A stretch of DNA of 64,000 nt from contig JARLJB010000175.1 of NCBI GenBank assembly GCA_031291415.1, positions 62,001 to 126,000 on the forward strand, in the 5' to 3' direction. This stretch comes from Telmatospirillum sp. GTDB lineage: Bacteria > Pseudomonadota > Alphaproteobacteria > Rhodospirillales > Magnetospirillaceae. This document shows positions 8,021 through 16,707 of this stretch, one piece after another; position 1 is the stretch's first letter; every line of letters begins with the position of its first letter. The translations under genes and the position numbers were made by a program. The notes under the pieces were generated by a model. It was not told the DNA's origin. It was given only the letters and a program-made list of their open reading frames with translations, and searched no databases.

Positions 8021-8037
8021 GCCTTGAAAAAGCGGAG
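8005..8037. repeat. 33-bp direct repeat, copy 1
   Basis: It begins CCCGAGCGGCGCTTGAGCC and ends AAAAAGCGGAG, identical to 8061-8093. It includes the stop codon of the DUF1003 gene. A diverged relative (CCCGAGCGGCGCTCGAGCC) starts at about 62536. Confidence 0.9.
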
Positions 8038-8044
8038 CTTTTTC
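8026..8044 (+). terminator. Possible terminator of the DUF1003 gene
   Basis: GAAAAAGC-GGA-GCTTTTTC is a perfect 8-bp stem with a 3-base loop directly after the stop codon. The T-run is inside the stem rather than after it and the stem is AT-rich, so it is weaker than a textbook terminator. Confidence 0.45.
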
Positions 8045-8060
8045 AGCGTAACGCAGATCA

Positions 8061-8093
8061 CCCGAGCGGCGCTTGAGCCTTGAAAAAGCGGAG
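8061..8093. repeat. 33-bp direct repeat, copy 2
   Basis: Exact second copy of 8005-8037, 56 bases downstream, in the gap between the DUF1003 gene and the convergent gene at 8136-8483. Unlike copy 1 it is not followed by sequence that completes the hairpin. Confidence 0.9.
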
Positions 8094-8135
8094 ACTTTGT
8101 GCAGACCGGGGGGGCTGAGCGAAGTGCGAACCGCT

Positions 8136-8483
8136 TCAGGCCTGGGCGCGGGGGTTCAGCGCTGATGCTCTGCTGACATAGTCGTCGCCCAGAAATTCCG
8201 GTCGCTTGTAGAGGCCGTGCAGCCAGGCGGCAAGCATGCACATCTCCTCGAATTTGACCAATTCGTCCAGGGTTCCCGGCGGAAACTTGATCGAAAAGGA
8301 GGCTGAAACGATCTCCATGACCTCCTCCGTTTGTTCCAGGGTCAGCCCGATGTCTGTCTCGATCAGGGCGCCGCGGGTCAATTTCTCTTCACCGACGGCA
8401 TAATCGTCGCGGATCAGTTTGACGACCCACCGGAACATATTCATCCAGTTCTTAACCTCGGAAATGTCGCGGTCGAAGGCCAT
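8136..8483 (-). CDS. Small hypothetical protein, possibly acyl-carrier-like fold
   Basis: A 115-residue acidic protein with no signal peptide. A central segment (DIGLTLEQTEEVMEIVSASF...FPPGTLDELVKFEEMC, about residues 43-83) has the helix pattern of DUF1493/acyl-carrier-like proteins, but I see no DSL-type serine for phosphopantetheine, so a carrier role is doubtful. GGAG lies well placed before the ATG. It is convergent with the DUF1003 gene. I do not recognise a function. Confidence 0.65.
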   Translation of the reverse strand: MAFDRDISEVKNWMNMFRWVVKLIRDDYAVGEEKLTRGALIETDIGLTLEQTEEVMEIVSASFSIKFPPGTLDELVKFEEMCMLAAWLHGLYKRPEFLGDDYVSRASALNPRAQA

Positions 8484-8952
8484 GGTCGCTCCGTAAGGAA
8501 ATGACCGGCGATCTTACCCCGATCTGGCTGGCCGGCAAACGCCGGTTGGCAACTTTCAGCTTCGCCGCACGACAAGAGCCGGGTGTGTTCAGTCGCGTTG
8601 CCAGCGGGGGCCGCGTCTGGACCCTGTAAAAATATGTAATAATTTCATATTGATAATGAGCAAAAGCGCGGGCTGGAACTGGTCCAGGCACGGCTTCGGC
8701 GGCAAATTATCTGAATGAAAAATTCCCAGGCCTTCAAACTCTAATAACCAGAGGTTGAGATGGCGAGGCAAAGGCCACGCCTTGTTGATCTGCGACGATC
8801 AACGGCGGCCGATCTTTTTTGATGGTCTTTTGAATGGCTTGCGACGTAAGTGCGGACTTTCCTCCGCCGTGGCTCCCCGACCACGGTGCGCCCGACAACG
8901 CCAGCCGCCAGCGACCTCTCAGTTGAGGCAACCTCAACGAGCGCCAGAATAA
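8484..8952. other. Non-coding stretch
   Basis: About 470 bases. Overlapping short frames on both strands (for example 8755-8952 plus, 8734-8937 minus) look like translations of GC-rich DNA. There is an AT-rich segment at about 8625-8660 and a stem GTTGATC-TGCGAC-GATCAAC near 8784-8803 followed by CTTTTTTGA, which could stop transcription on the plus strand. Confidence 0.4.
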
Positions 8953-9147
8953 TCAGAAGCGCAGTCCAATGACGTTCAACTGGTCGATGGCCTGCGAACC
9001 CTGGCGGTTTTCGTCCTTGGAATTCTGCGCACGGCGCGCCTTGACGCGTTCGACGTAGACGGAAACGGCGCGCTTGACGAAATAAACGGTGTTGGCGAGC
9101 ACACTCTGTTCGGACAGGCCCTGTGTGGGGGCAACAAGAACGGTCAT
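8953..9147 (-). CDS. Small basic protein of unknown function
   Basis: A 64-residue protein (MTVLVAP...NVIGLRF) rich in Lys and Arg in the middle (VKRAVSVYVERVKARRAQ). The ATG at 9147 has a clear AAGGAAG site, while a longer upstream frame does not. It is not obviously membrane-bound or secreted. The position behind the asparaginase gene, with a palindrome between, suggests its own promoter. I do not recognise the family. Confidence 0.55.
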   Translation of the reverse strand: MTVLVAPTQGLSEQSVLANTVYFVKRAVSVYVERVKARRAQNSKDENRQGSQAIDQLNVIGLRF

Positions 9148-9250
9148 CTCTGCTTCCTTATTCTGCTGATGCTGGATCGCATTGCTGAACGGAAACATGG
9201 GGCGGGATGCCAATTGAGAACAGATCTGAAATCGGGACGCTCGTCTGCAA

Positions 9251-9267
9251 TTTGTGCATTGCACAAA
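9251..9267. promoter_or_regulatory. Operator-like palindrome upstream of the small basic protein gene
   Basis: TTTGTGC-ATT-GCACAAA is a perfect 7-bp inverted repeat about 105 bases upstream of the 64-residue gene. It is nested inside a wider imperfect one (CGTCT at 9242-9246, GACG at 9270-9273). It resembles a dimeric regulator site rather than a terminator because no T-run follows on either strand. The regulator is unknown. Confidence 0.45.
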
Positions 9268-9375
9268 AAGACGGACGAGCTATGCGTTTTTGTCAGCTTG
9301 ATTTTTTTCTAGCTATCTGTAAGGGCGGCGGGAAGGGGCTGGATCTCTCCTGCGCCTTCTCCGCCGCCTTGGTGT

Positions 9376-10464
9376 TCAATAGTTATAGAACATCGTCTGG
9401 ATGGTCTTGGTGTCGGTCGTCCTGGTCAACGCCAGCATGAGCAAGATGCGGGCCTTCTGCGGGTTCAGGGTATCTGAAACGACGAAATCCAACTCGTCGT
9501 CATTGGCTTCGCCATTTCTGGCAACGATGCCATTGCCCACACGCGAACTGCGGACGATTACTATTCCTTTTTTGCGGGCTTCGATCAGCGAGGGCTTGAC
9601 CGCGCTCGCCAGACTGCCGTCTCCGACGCCGGCATGAATGATGCCTTTGGCGCCGGCCGCGACAAAGGCATTGAGCGCCGTCGGATCCATGTTGGCGTAG
9701 CCGTAGACGATGTCGACGCGGGGCAGGCTGTCCAAACCCATGATGTCGAACTCGGTATCGGCCGTGTTTCGGCGCGTCGATTGACGATAGAAATGCGGCC
9801 GATTGTCTTGCATGTAACCGAGCAGTCCCAGCTCCGGCGTGCGGAAGGTGTTCAAGGTGGCGGTATTGGTCTTGGTCACTTCGCGACCGGCGTTGATTTC
9901 GTCATTCAGGCAGACCAGGACACCCTTGCCGACGGCCTCGGGGCTGCCGGCCAGGATAACCGCGTTGTAAAGATTGATCGGGCCGTCGGCGCTGATCGCC
10001 GTCGACGGACGCATTGCTCCGACAATGACCACCGGCTTCTTGCTTTTGACCACGAGATCAAGAAAATAGGCGGTTTCTTCGATGGTGTCGGTGCCGTGGG
10101 TAATGACGATACCGTCGACGTCGTCTTGGGCCAGCAGTGTGTTGACCCGCTTCGCCAACGTCAGCCAATAATCATTGTTCATGTTTTCGCTGGCGATCTG
10201 AAAAACCTGCTCGCCTTTGACGTTGGCAACATTTTTCAGTTCCGGAACGGCTTCTATCAAAGCCTCGACACCGACTTTGGCCGCGGTGTAGCCGACCGTC
10301 GTCGTGCTGGTCGAACCGGTTCCCGCAATCGTGCCGCCGGTCGCCAGGATTGTCACATTGGGAAGTTTCTGGTCGGCAAAGCTTGGGTGCGAAACCAGGA
10401 GTGCCGCCGAGACCATCAGGGGTGAAATTGCCGTCAGCAGATGACGATAACATCCAACAAACAT
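9376..10464 (-). CDS. ansB: Type II (periplasmic) L-asparaginase / glutaminase
   Basis: A 362-residue enzyme that hydrolyses L-asparagine, and often glutamine, to the acid and ammonia. A Sec signal occupies about residues 1-30 (cleavage near SFA-DQ), so it acts in the periplasm. The two threonine motifs are intact: ATGGTIAG (about 41-48) and HGTDTIEETAY. The length and the FYNY end fit the type II family. AAGGA lies about 7 bases before the ATG. It is divergent from the TRAP binding-protein gene. Asparaginase and glutaminase-asparaginase cannot be separated from sequence alone. Confidence 0.9.
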   Translation of the reverse strand: MFVGCYRHLLTAISPLMVSAALLVSHPSFADQKLPNVTILATGGTIAGTGSTSTTTVGYTAAKVGVEALIEAVPELKNVANVKGEQVFQIASENMNNDYWLTLAKRVNTLLAQDDVDGIVITHGTDTIEETAYFLDLVVKSKKPVVIVGAMRPSTAISADGPINLYNAVILAGSPEAVGKGVLVCLNDEINAGREVTKTNTATLNTFRTPELGLLGYMQDNRPHFYRQSTRRNTADTEFDIMGLDSLPRVDIVYGYANMDPTALNAFVAAGAKGIIHAGVGDGSLASAVKPSLIEARKKGIVIVRSSRVGNGIVARNGEANDDELDFVVSDTLNPQKARILLMLALTRTTDTKTIQTMFYNY

Positions 10465-10879
10465 GCCAATTCCTTTCCAGGTCGTGTCAAATAAACTTTC
10501 GTTTCCTGTGAGTTATAACACAGTGGAACGCCAGTTTCCGCACTGCACCATGGGCAGGGGGGCGAAACGAATGAGGTTTGCGCCAGGGCGACACGTAGTG
10601 GCTGTCGTCAAGCGAGGGTCGGCAACCTTGACATATTGATATATTAGATATATTAAGAACTAACGACTGACGCTGACTATCCATTCTGGATGACGGCACT
10701 GATATGAGCGGGATTTTTCATCGGTGGCCTTTGCTCTGTAGCAGAACGTGCCGCTTCTTCCTTGTTCCAAGATCGCTTTCAACGCGGATTTGCCGTTCCC
10801 CCAACCGACGAGGTGAGCGGGGGCAGAGGCGTCAGCCGATCACCGACCAAAAAACCAGTCGATAAAACGAGGAGGAAAC
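10465..10879. other. Divergent promoter region, asparaginase / TRAP binding protein
   Basis: About 415 non-coding bases between divergent genes. It contains one good promoter-like sequence for the rightward gene (10628-10656) in an AT-rich stretch of repeated ATAT words. Nothing else is recognisable apart from the ribosome-binding sites. Confidence 0.5.
10628..10656 (+). promoter_or_regulatory. Sigma-70-like promoter for the TRAP binding-protein gene
   Basis: A perfect -35 TTGACA (10628-10633), a 17-bp AT-rich spacer and TATTAA (10651-10656) as the -10. The spacer holds ATAT-rich inverted words that could bind a regulator. The start codon lies about 220 bases downstream, leaving a long leader. 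Confidence 0.5.
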
Positions 10880-11854
10880 ATGAATTCCCAATTGAAGATT
10901 CTTTCGGGCGCGACCTTGGCGGCCATGCTGGCCGTGTCGGGTGCCGAGGCCCGCGAATTCCGTTCGGCAGACGTCCATACCATGGACTTCCCCACGGTGG
11001 TGGCGGCCCAGCAGCTCGGTACCATCTTGTCTGAGAAAACCGGTGGCAACTATTCCGTCCGTGTCTACGGTAACAGCTCGCTCGGTTCGGAAAAAGACGC
11101 CGTCGAACAGTGCAAGCTTGGCGGTCTCGACATGGTCCGGGTGAATACCGGCGCCTTCCACACCATTATTCCGGAAACCAAAATTCTCTCGTTGCCATTC
11201 CTGTTCCGCGATATCGAGCACCATCGCAAGGTGATCTACGGTCCGATCGGCGACCAGATCCTTGCGAAGTTCGAACAGGCCGGTTTCATCGGCCTGGCCC
11301 TTTGGGAATCGGGGTCGCGCAGCATTTATGCCAAGAAGCCGGTCCGGAATATGGCCGACATCAAAGGCATGAAAATTCGCGTGCAGTCGTCCGATCTGTG
11401 GGTCGACCTGACCAAGGCGATGGGCGCCAATCCGACGCCGATTCCGACCGGTGAGGTCTTCACCGCGTTGAAAACGGGCTTGGTGGACGGTGCCGAAAAC
11501 AACTATCCGACCTATGAAACCGAACACCACTACGAAGCGGCGCCGGTGTATAGCGAAACCCAGCACGTGATGGCGCCCGAAGTCCTGGTTTTCTCGAAGA
11601 AGATCTGGGATACGCTGAACGACAAGGAACGGCAGGCCATTCGCGCCGCCGCCAAGGACACGATTCCCTATTACCAGAATCTGTGGGTCGCCAAGGAAAC
11701 CGCTTCCAAAGAAATTCTGGTGAAGGCCGGCGTGCAGTTTGTTAATGACGTCAATCGCGCTGAGTTTATCGAGGCCGAAAAGCCGATTTGGGAAAAGGTG
11801 GCAAATACACCGGAACTGAAGAAGCTGGTCGATGACATTCGAAACACGAAATAA
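10880..11854 (+). CDS. TRAP transporter solute-binding protein (DctP family)
   Basis: A 324-residue periplasmic protein with a signal peptide of about 24 residues (ending SGAEA). DctP-family signatures include the conserved Arg segment GMKIRVQSSDLW and EVFTALKTGLVDGAENN. It should bind an organic acid, or another small carboxylate, through the arginine. AGGAGGAAAC immediately before the ATG is a strong site and a strong terminator follows, so this is a single-gene transcript. No DctQ or DctM membrane subunits lie next to it, so it must serve a transporter encoded elsewhere or act as a sensor partner. Confidence 0.9.
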   Translation: MNSQLKILSGATLAAMLAVSGAEAREFRSADVHTMDFPTVVAAQQLGTILSEKTGGNYSVRVYGNSSLGSEKDAVEQCKLGGLDMVRVNTGAFHTIIPETKILSLPFLFRDIEHHRKVIYGPIGDQILAKFEQAGFIGLALWESGSRSIYAKKPVRNMADIKGMKIRVQSSDLWVDLTKAMGANPTPIPTGEVFTALKTGLVDGAENNYPTYETEHHYEAAPVYSETQHVMAPEVLVFSKKIWDTLNDKERQAIRAAAKDTIPYYQNLWVAKETASKEILVKAGVQFVNDVNRAEFIEAEKPIWEKVANTPELKKLVDDIRNTK

Positions 11855-11919
11855 AACGACGGCCGTGGGTTTATTCTCATGGCAATCGGAAAAATAGGTA
11901 GGTGTTCCGACTTTTACCG

Positions 11920-11957
11920 TACCGAAGGCGTCCTCATGATGCCTTCGGTATCTTTTT
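11920..11957 (+). terminator. Rho-independent terminator of the TRAP binding-protein gene
   Basis: TACCGAAGGC (11920-11929) pairs perfectly with GCCTTCGGTA (11941-11950), with an 11-base loop, followed by TCTTTTT. It lies 66 bases after the stop codon. Confidence 0.85.
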
Positions 11958-11980
11958 GGGAGTGCCCCCTATCCTCTTGC

Positions 11981-12181
11981 TCAATGGAGGGTCAGGGATG
12001 GCCGTCCAGTGGTTTCTTCGAATACGGTGTTTCCCCGTTTCGTTTCCCGCAGTTCGACACAATAGTCGACAGACATGAACTCGCTGTTGAGAAGCTCGAC
12101 CAAACGTTCAGCGTCGCAACGGCCCTCAATCAGGGACGGAGAGTCGATAGTCGCTGTGACAGAGATCGTGTATTTCGCCAT
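11981..12181 (-). CDS. Small hypothetical protein
   Basis: A 66-residue protein (MAKYTISV...PSLTLH). The ATG at 12181 has GGAGG seven bases upstream, which makes it more likely than the longer frame starting at 12292. No transmembrane segment or known motif is visible; alternating hydrophobic residues near the start suggest a beta strand. It sits downstream of the hydrolase-OsmC gene on the same strand, 132 bases away. I do not recognise it. Confidence 0.55.
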   Translation of the reverse strand: MAKYTISVTATIDSPSLIEGRCDAERLVELLNSEFMSVDYCVELRETKRGNTVFEETTGRPSLTLH

Positions 12182-12313
12182 TTTTCGATCCTCCGACGAG
12201 ACCCTGTGTAGGTTACTGGCGGTCGCCCGGCGCTCGCCATAGGTGATCAATACAGGGGTGACGGAGGTGCCGATATCCTCAAATGAGGACAAGATTTCAA
12301 TGGGCGAAAATGA

Positions 12314-13528
12314 TCATTCGTTTTTTCCGCCGGACGAATGGGTTTGCACCGCGGCCCCCGCCTCCAGCAGGCGATGCACCGGGCACCGGCCGGCGATTTC
12401 CAGCAGACGATCCCGCTGCGTCGCATCGAGTGGTCCATCGAGACGAATGTCGCGGACAAAGAGATCGGTCGGTGTTCCGTCTTGCCGTTTCGTGTGGCCG
12501 ACCACGACCCGTACGCCTTCGAGCGGCCATTGCTTGCGCTCGGCGTAGAGACGCAGCGTCAGTGCCGTGCAGGCGCCAAGGCCGGCACTGACCAGTTCAT
12601 GCGGGGTGGGGCCGGATCCAAGGCCGCCATTGGCGACCGGTTCGTCGGAGTAGAAGTGGGTATGTCCGGCGGTAATCCGGACCGGAAAGCCGGCATCCTT
12701 GGCCCCTTCGACGACCACATATCCCGCCGGAACGTCGTCATTGCCGGATTGCTCCACCGTCGTTTCCTCGTCGCCCAGATAACGTCTGGCCCAGGCGGCG
12801 ATGACGTCGGCCGCGTAGTCGGCGTCTTTGGCATCGGTCAGCAGGTGGTCGGCGCCGTCGAGGGACACGAAGCTCTTTGGATGGCGAGCCGCCTGGAAGA
12901 TGGAGGCGGCGTTTTCTATGCCGACAGTTTGATCACGTGGGGCATGCAGGATCAACAATGGGCGCCGCAGTTCCGAAATTTTGCTGCCGAGATCGTGCGA
13001 CCTTAGATCTTCGACAAAGGATCGGCGGATGGTAAACGGCCGTCCGCCAAGATTGACCGTCGCCTCGCCGCAGGAAAGGATGGCTCCGAGGTCGCCTTCG
13101 AACAGTGCCGTGACATGGTCGGCTTCAAATGGCGCGCCGATAACCGCGACCGCCGCGACCGAGGGAATGTCGGCTGCCGCGGCGAGAACCGCAGCTCCGC
13201 CCAGGCTGTGGCCGACCAGCAGTTTCGGCGCGTGTCCCAGACGGCTCATGTGTTCTGCCGCGGCGACGAGATCGAAGACGTCGCCGCTGAAGGTGGCGTC
13301 CGAAAAATCTCCACCGCTGTCCCCCAAGCCGGTGAAGTCGAAGCGGAAGACACCGAATCCGCGCGCCGTCAGCGCTTTGGCAATGCGGACCGCGGCCAGC
13401 GAGTTTTTCGTGCAGGTGAAGCAATGCGCGAACAGGGCATAGCCATGCGCCGGACCATCGGGCAAATCCAGCCGGCCGGACAAGGTGTGGCCGGTGGCGC
13501 CGATAAAGTCGATCTGTTCTGATGACAT
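12314..13528 (-). CDS. Alpha/beta hydrolase - OsmC fusion protein
   Basis: A 404-residue two-domain protein. The N-terminal alpha/beta hydrolase (about residues 1-255) has the nucleophile elbow GHSLGG, a late acidic residue in HAPRDQTV and a His in DGADHLL. The C-terminal OsmC/Ohr-like domain (about 265-400) has the two redox cysteines in GACTALTL and GRCPVHR, which in that family reduce organic hydroperoxides. The fusion is known in proteobacteria, but its physiological substrate is not established. It starts 33 bases after the pirin gene on the same strand, so the two are probably co-transcribed. Confidence 0.85.
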   Translation of the reverse strand: MSSEQIDFIGATGHTLSGRLDLPDGPAHGYALFAHCFTCTKNSLAAVRIAKALTARGFGVFRFDFTGLGDSGGDFSDATFSGDVFDLVAAAEHMSRLGHAPKLLVGHSLGGAAVLAAAADIPSVAAVAVIGAPFEADHVTALFEGDLGAILSCGEATVNLGGRPFTIRRSFVEDLRSHDLGSKISELRRPLLILHAPRDQTVGIENAASIFQAARHPKSFVSLDGADHLLTDAKDADYAADVIAAWARRYLGDEETTVEQSGNDDVPAGYVVVEGAKDAGFPVRITAGHTHFYSDEPVANGGLGSGPTPHELVSAGLGACTALTLRLYAERKQWPLEGVRVVVGHTKRQDGTPTDLFVRDIRLDGPLDATQRDRLLEIAGRCPVHRLLEAGAAVQTHSSGGKNE

Positions 13529-13561
13529 CGGAGAGTCTTTCGGTCGTTGTCGGGGAACGTT

Positions 13562-14455
13562 TCAAACTGCGGGTGCGCTTGGAAATGGCGGATCGCCGGG
13601 GAGGGGGATCGGGGGGCCATCATCGAGATCGGGAAGTTTCATGCGTCCCGCCCGCCAATCCTCCTTGGCCTGTTCGATCCGAGCGCGCGACGAAGAGACA
13701 AAATTCCATTCGATGAACCTGGGCCCCAGCGGTTCACCCCCGAGCAGCATAACGGTTGCCGGCGTGACCGCGGTAAATAGTATGGGGGGGCCGGGGGTGA
13801 ACACCAACATCCGGCCGGAGTCGAAACGCTGTCCGTCGACCTCGACCGTTCCTGCCGCCACATAGGCCGCCCGTTCAGGATATTGGCCGGGAAGCTCTGC
13901 CCTGGTGCCGGCATCGAGCTGCCAATGAACATAGAACATCGGGGAATGCGTCTCGACTTTGGCTTTGGCGCCAAAGGCTTCGCCGGCGATCAGTCGGGCT
14001 TGAAGCCCCTGGTAGCGGTAATAGGGGAGATCGTCGCTGCCGTGGTGAGCGAACGATGGCGCCATTTCCTCCTTTTCGGTCGGCAGTGCCACCCATGCCT
14101 GGATTCCATGCAGGAAACCACCGTCGCGTCGCGCCCTTTCGAATCGTTCCGAATGTGTGATGCCGCGGCCAGCGGTCATCCAGTTGACCTCGCCCGGCAG
14201 AATTGCCTGTTCCGAGCCGACGCTGTCGCGGTGCGTAACTTCGCCGTCGAAAAGATAGGTGACGGTCGCAAGCCCGATATGTGGATGCGGGCGGACATCA
14301 ACGTCCATCGAGATACCCTGGGGCCATTTGACAGGCCCCATGTGGTCGAAAAAAACGAAAGGGCCGACCTGCCGGCGTTTCATATAGGGAAGAACCCGGC
14401 CGACCTCGAAACCGCCGAGATCTTGCCGTCTCGGTTCAATGACCAGATCCAACAT
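13562..14455 (-). CDS. Pirin family cupin protein
   Basis: A 297-residue bicupin. The N-terminal pirin domain carries the metal-binding pattern RPHPHIGLATVTYLFDGEV...RDS, followed by GEVNWMTAGRGITHSE. A C-terminal pirin domain follows (LLGGEPLGPRFIEWNFVSS). Bacterial pirins bind Fe and may act as quercetinases or redox-sensitive regulators; the role here is not fixed. The ATG at 14455 has a GGAGAGG site, and the longer frame to 14539 does not. It is first in a two-gene unit with the hydrolase-OsmC gene, which suggests a redox or xenobiotic response. Confidence 0.85.
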   Translation of the reverse strand: MLDLVIEPRRQDLGGFEVGRVLPYMKRRQVGPFVFFDHMGPVKWPQGISMDVDVRPHPHIGLATVTYLFDGEVTHRDSVGSEQAILPGEVNWMTAGRGITHSERFERARRDGGFLHGIQAWVALPTEKEEMAPSFAHHGSDDLPYYRYQGLQARLIAGEAFGAKAKVETHSPMFYVHWQLDAGTRAELPGQYPERAAYVAAGTVEVDGQRFDSGRMLVFTPGPPILFTAVTPATVMLLGGEPLGPRFIEWNFVSSSRARIEQAKEDWRAGRMKLPDLDDGPPIPLPGDPPFPSAPAV

Positions 14456-14652
14456 CAGCCTCTCCTGGAAATGGGGGGCCAAGCAAGAGGATGTCCAAAC
14501 CAATAAGATCCTTAGTTGGGAAAATTCTTGGTTGGCCAAGTTTCCGGCTCGCGACCATTCGTGTTGAAGGTGTCACGATTGAGGCGGCAAAAAAACCCGA
14601 AGTTGCCGATGGTTTTGTCGGTGGAGACGCTGGTGTCCGCCTTGCTCTTCTG

Positions 14653-16707
14653 TCAGAGGGCAGCCGGACGACCGAACAGATAGCCCTGAGCGAAATCGCA
14701 CTCCTGTTCCCGCAGGAAATCCAATTGCTGGCTGGTTTCGACGCCTTCCGCAACGATTTCCATGCCGAGCCGATGTCCCATGGTGACGATTGTCTCGATC
14801 AGGCGGGCGGCTTTGGCATTCGCCGTGGCGTGAGACACGAAGGACCGATCGATCTTCAGGGTATGGAAAGGATAACGCTGGAGATACCCAAGGGCGGAGT
14901 AGCCGGTACCGAAGTCGTCGATCGACAGACGAATCCCGCCATCGCAGAGCATCCGAAGATTGACTGCGGTTTCCGGGGAATCGTCGAGCAGGACGCTCTC
15001 GGTGATTTCCAATTCGAGCGCGTCCGGTTCGAGTTCCAACTGGCCGAGTTGCGCCGAAACGAATTGGGCAAAACCGGCGACCTGTAACTGCTTGGGAGAC
15101 ACGTTCACGGCGATCCGCTGGAAGGCGTTGCCATTGACCCGCAGTTTCCTGGCTTGTGCGCAGGCCGACGTGATGACCCAGGCGCCAATCTGGCGGATGG
15201 CCCCGGTTTCTTCGGCCAAAGAGATGAACTGGTCCGGCATGCGGAGGTTGTTGTCGGGCTCCCGCCAGCGCAACAGCGCTTCCATCGCGACGACGTGGCT
15301 GTTGCGCAAGTCGACGATCGGTTGGTAATGCAGCAGGAATTCGTGGCGGTCGAGGGCCCCCCGCAACCGTCCTTCAATAGCCAGGCGCTCCTGCATCCTT
15401 TGATTGATTTCCTGGGTGAAGAAGTGAAAACCGTTACGCCCAAGTTCTTTGGCCTTGTACATGGCCAGATCGGCGTTACGCAGCAAGGTTTGCGCATCCG
15501 TTCCATCGTCGGGGAACAAGGTGACGCCTATACTGGCGGTTACAAATAGGTCCTGGCCCTGCAGCGTGAAGGGGATCGCCGACGTTTCGATGACCCGTTC
15601 GGCCACGCGGCGGGCCAGGCTACTGTCCTCGATCTCCGGCAAGATAATGATGAACTCGTCGCCGCCCATGCGCGCCAAAGTATCGCCCTCGCGCACGCAG
15701 TGGCCAAACCGGACGGCAGCCTCCTGGATCAGGCTGTCGCCCGCCCGATGGCCGAGGATATCGTTGACGTTCTTGAATCGATCGAGGTCGATGAACAGCA
15801 GGGCGGTCCTGGTTCCAGACCGTTTGGCCTTAGCGATCGATTGAACAAGTCGGTCGAGCATCAGGACGCGATTGGGCAACCCGGTCAGTTCGTCGTAATT
15901 GGCCTGTTTGAGAAGGCGTTCCTCGAAGCTTCGTCGCGCCGTGATATCTTCCTTGACGGCGACATAGTGGGATACGCCACCTTCGCCGTCGCGCAGCGGC
16001 GAGACGGTCGCGTGTTCCCAGAAAAGCTGCCCATTCTTGCGGATGTTGCAAAATTCGGCCTGATAGACGCTGCTGGCGGAACCCGCGCCGGGTTGCGGTT
16101 GGAAGCGGTTGCTGGCCGATTGATCGTAGCGGGTGAACTCAAGGGGCCGTCCCTGGGCTTCGGCAAGCGTGTAACCGGTGATCGCTTCAAAGGTCGGATT
16201 GACATATTCGATGAGCCCCCGGCAATCGGATATGACGACGGAAACCGGGCTTTGTTCGATGGCCAGCGATAGGACTCTGACCCGTTCTTCCGCCTGCCGG
16301 CGTTCCGCCCTTTCGTTCGCCTCGCGACGTTCTCGCTCGATGGCGGGCACCAGACGGGCCAGGGAATCCTTGTTGAGGAAATCATGCGCCCCCTGTTTCA
16401 GCAAGGTGACGGCATCTTCGGCCTGAATGGCGCCCGAGACGATGATAAAGGGAATATCGAAGCCACTCCGCTGGACGGCTTGTAACGCCCTTTCGGCATC
16501 GAAGCCGGGCAGGTGAAAGTCGCTGAGGACGACGTCCCAGGTGTCGCTTTCGAGCGCCTGCGTCAGCTCGCCCAGGGTTTCCACCCGATGTATCGATGGC
16601 TTCAGCCCTCCGCGAATCAGCTCTATCTCAAGCAGTTCTGCGTCGTCGGCGGAATCTTCGACCAACAGGATGTGCATGGGGGTGGGCATCCGTGGAAATT
16701 CCTTCAA
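14653..16707 (-). CDS. REC-PAS-GGDEF-EAL cyclic-di-GMP turnover protein
   Basis: A 684-residue regulator. The receiver domain (about residues 12-130, acceptor Asp in LSDFHLPG) is followed by a short coiled coil, a PAS domain (about 150-265), GGDEF (about 280-440, intact GGDEF) and EAL (about 450-684, intact EALLRW, DDFGTGYSALGYL and EGVETSQQ). Both synthesis and hydrolysis of cyclic-di-GMP therefore look possible, with the receiver deciding the balance. Its start overlaps the stop of the CheY-like gene by 4 bases. It is the last of a three-gene operon with a histidine kinase, the probable phosphate source. Confidence 0.9.
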   Translation of the reverse strand: MKEFPRMPTPMHILLVEDSADDAELLEIELIRGGLKPSIHRVETLGELTQALESDTWDVVLSDFHLPGFDAERALQAVQRSGFDIPFIIVSGAIQAEDAVTLLKQGAHDFLNKDSLARLVPAIERERREANERAERRQAEERVRVLSLAIEQSPVSVVISDCRGLIEYVNPTFEAITGYTLAEAQGRPLEFTRYDQSASNRFQPQPGAGSASSVYQAEFCNIRKNGQLFWEHATVSPLRDGEGGVSHYVAVKEDITARRSFEERLLKQANYDELTGLPNRVLMLDRLVQSIAKAKRSGTRTALLFIDLDRFKNVNDILGHRAGDSLIQEAAVRFGHCVREGDTLARMGGDEFIIILPEIEDSSLARRVAERVIETSAIPFTLQGQDLFVTASIGVTLFPDDGTDAQTLLRNADLAMYKAKELGRNGFHFFTQEINQRMQERLAIEGRLRGALDRHEFLLHYQPIVDLRNSHVVAMEALLRWREPDNNLRMPDQFISLAEETGAIRQIGAWVITSACAQARKLRVNGNAFQRIAVNVSPKQLQVAGFAQFVSAQLGQLELEPDALELEITESVLLDDSPETAVNLRMLCDGGIRLSIDDFGTGYSALGYLQRYPFHTLKIDRSFVSHATANAKAARLIETIVTMGHRLGMEIVAEGVETSQQLDFLREQECDFAQGYLFGRPAAL

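Noticed and set aside
8734..8952. Possible small genes on both strands between the hypothetical gene at 8136 and the small basic protein gene
   Set aside because: No ribosome site and no protein-like composition; kept only as non-coding.
9293..9375. GC hairpin (GGCGGCGG / CCGCCGCC) as asparaginase terminator
   Set aside because: Arms pair only with a bulge and a long loop, and the T-run lies on the wrong side for the minus-strand gene.
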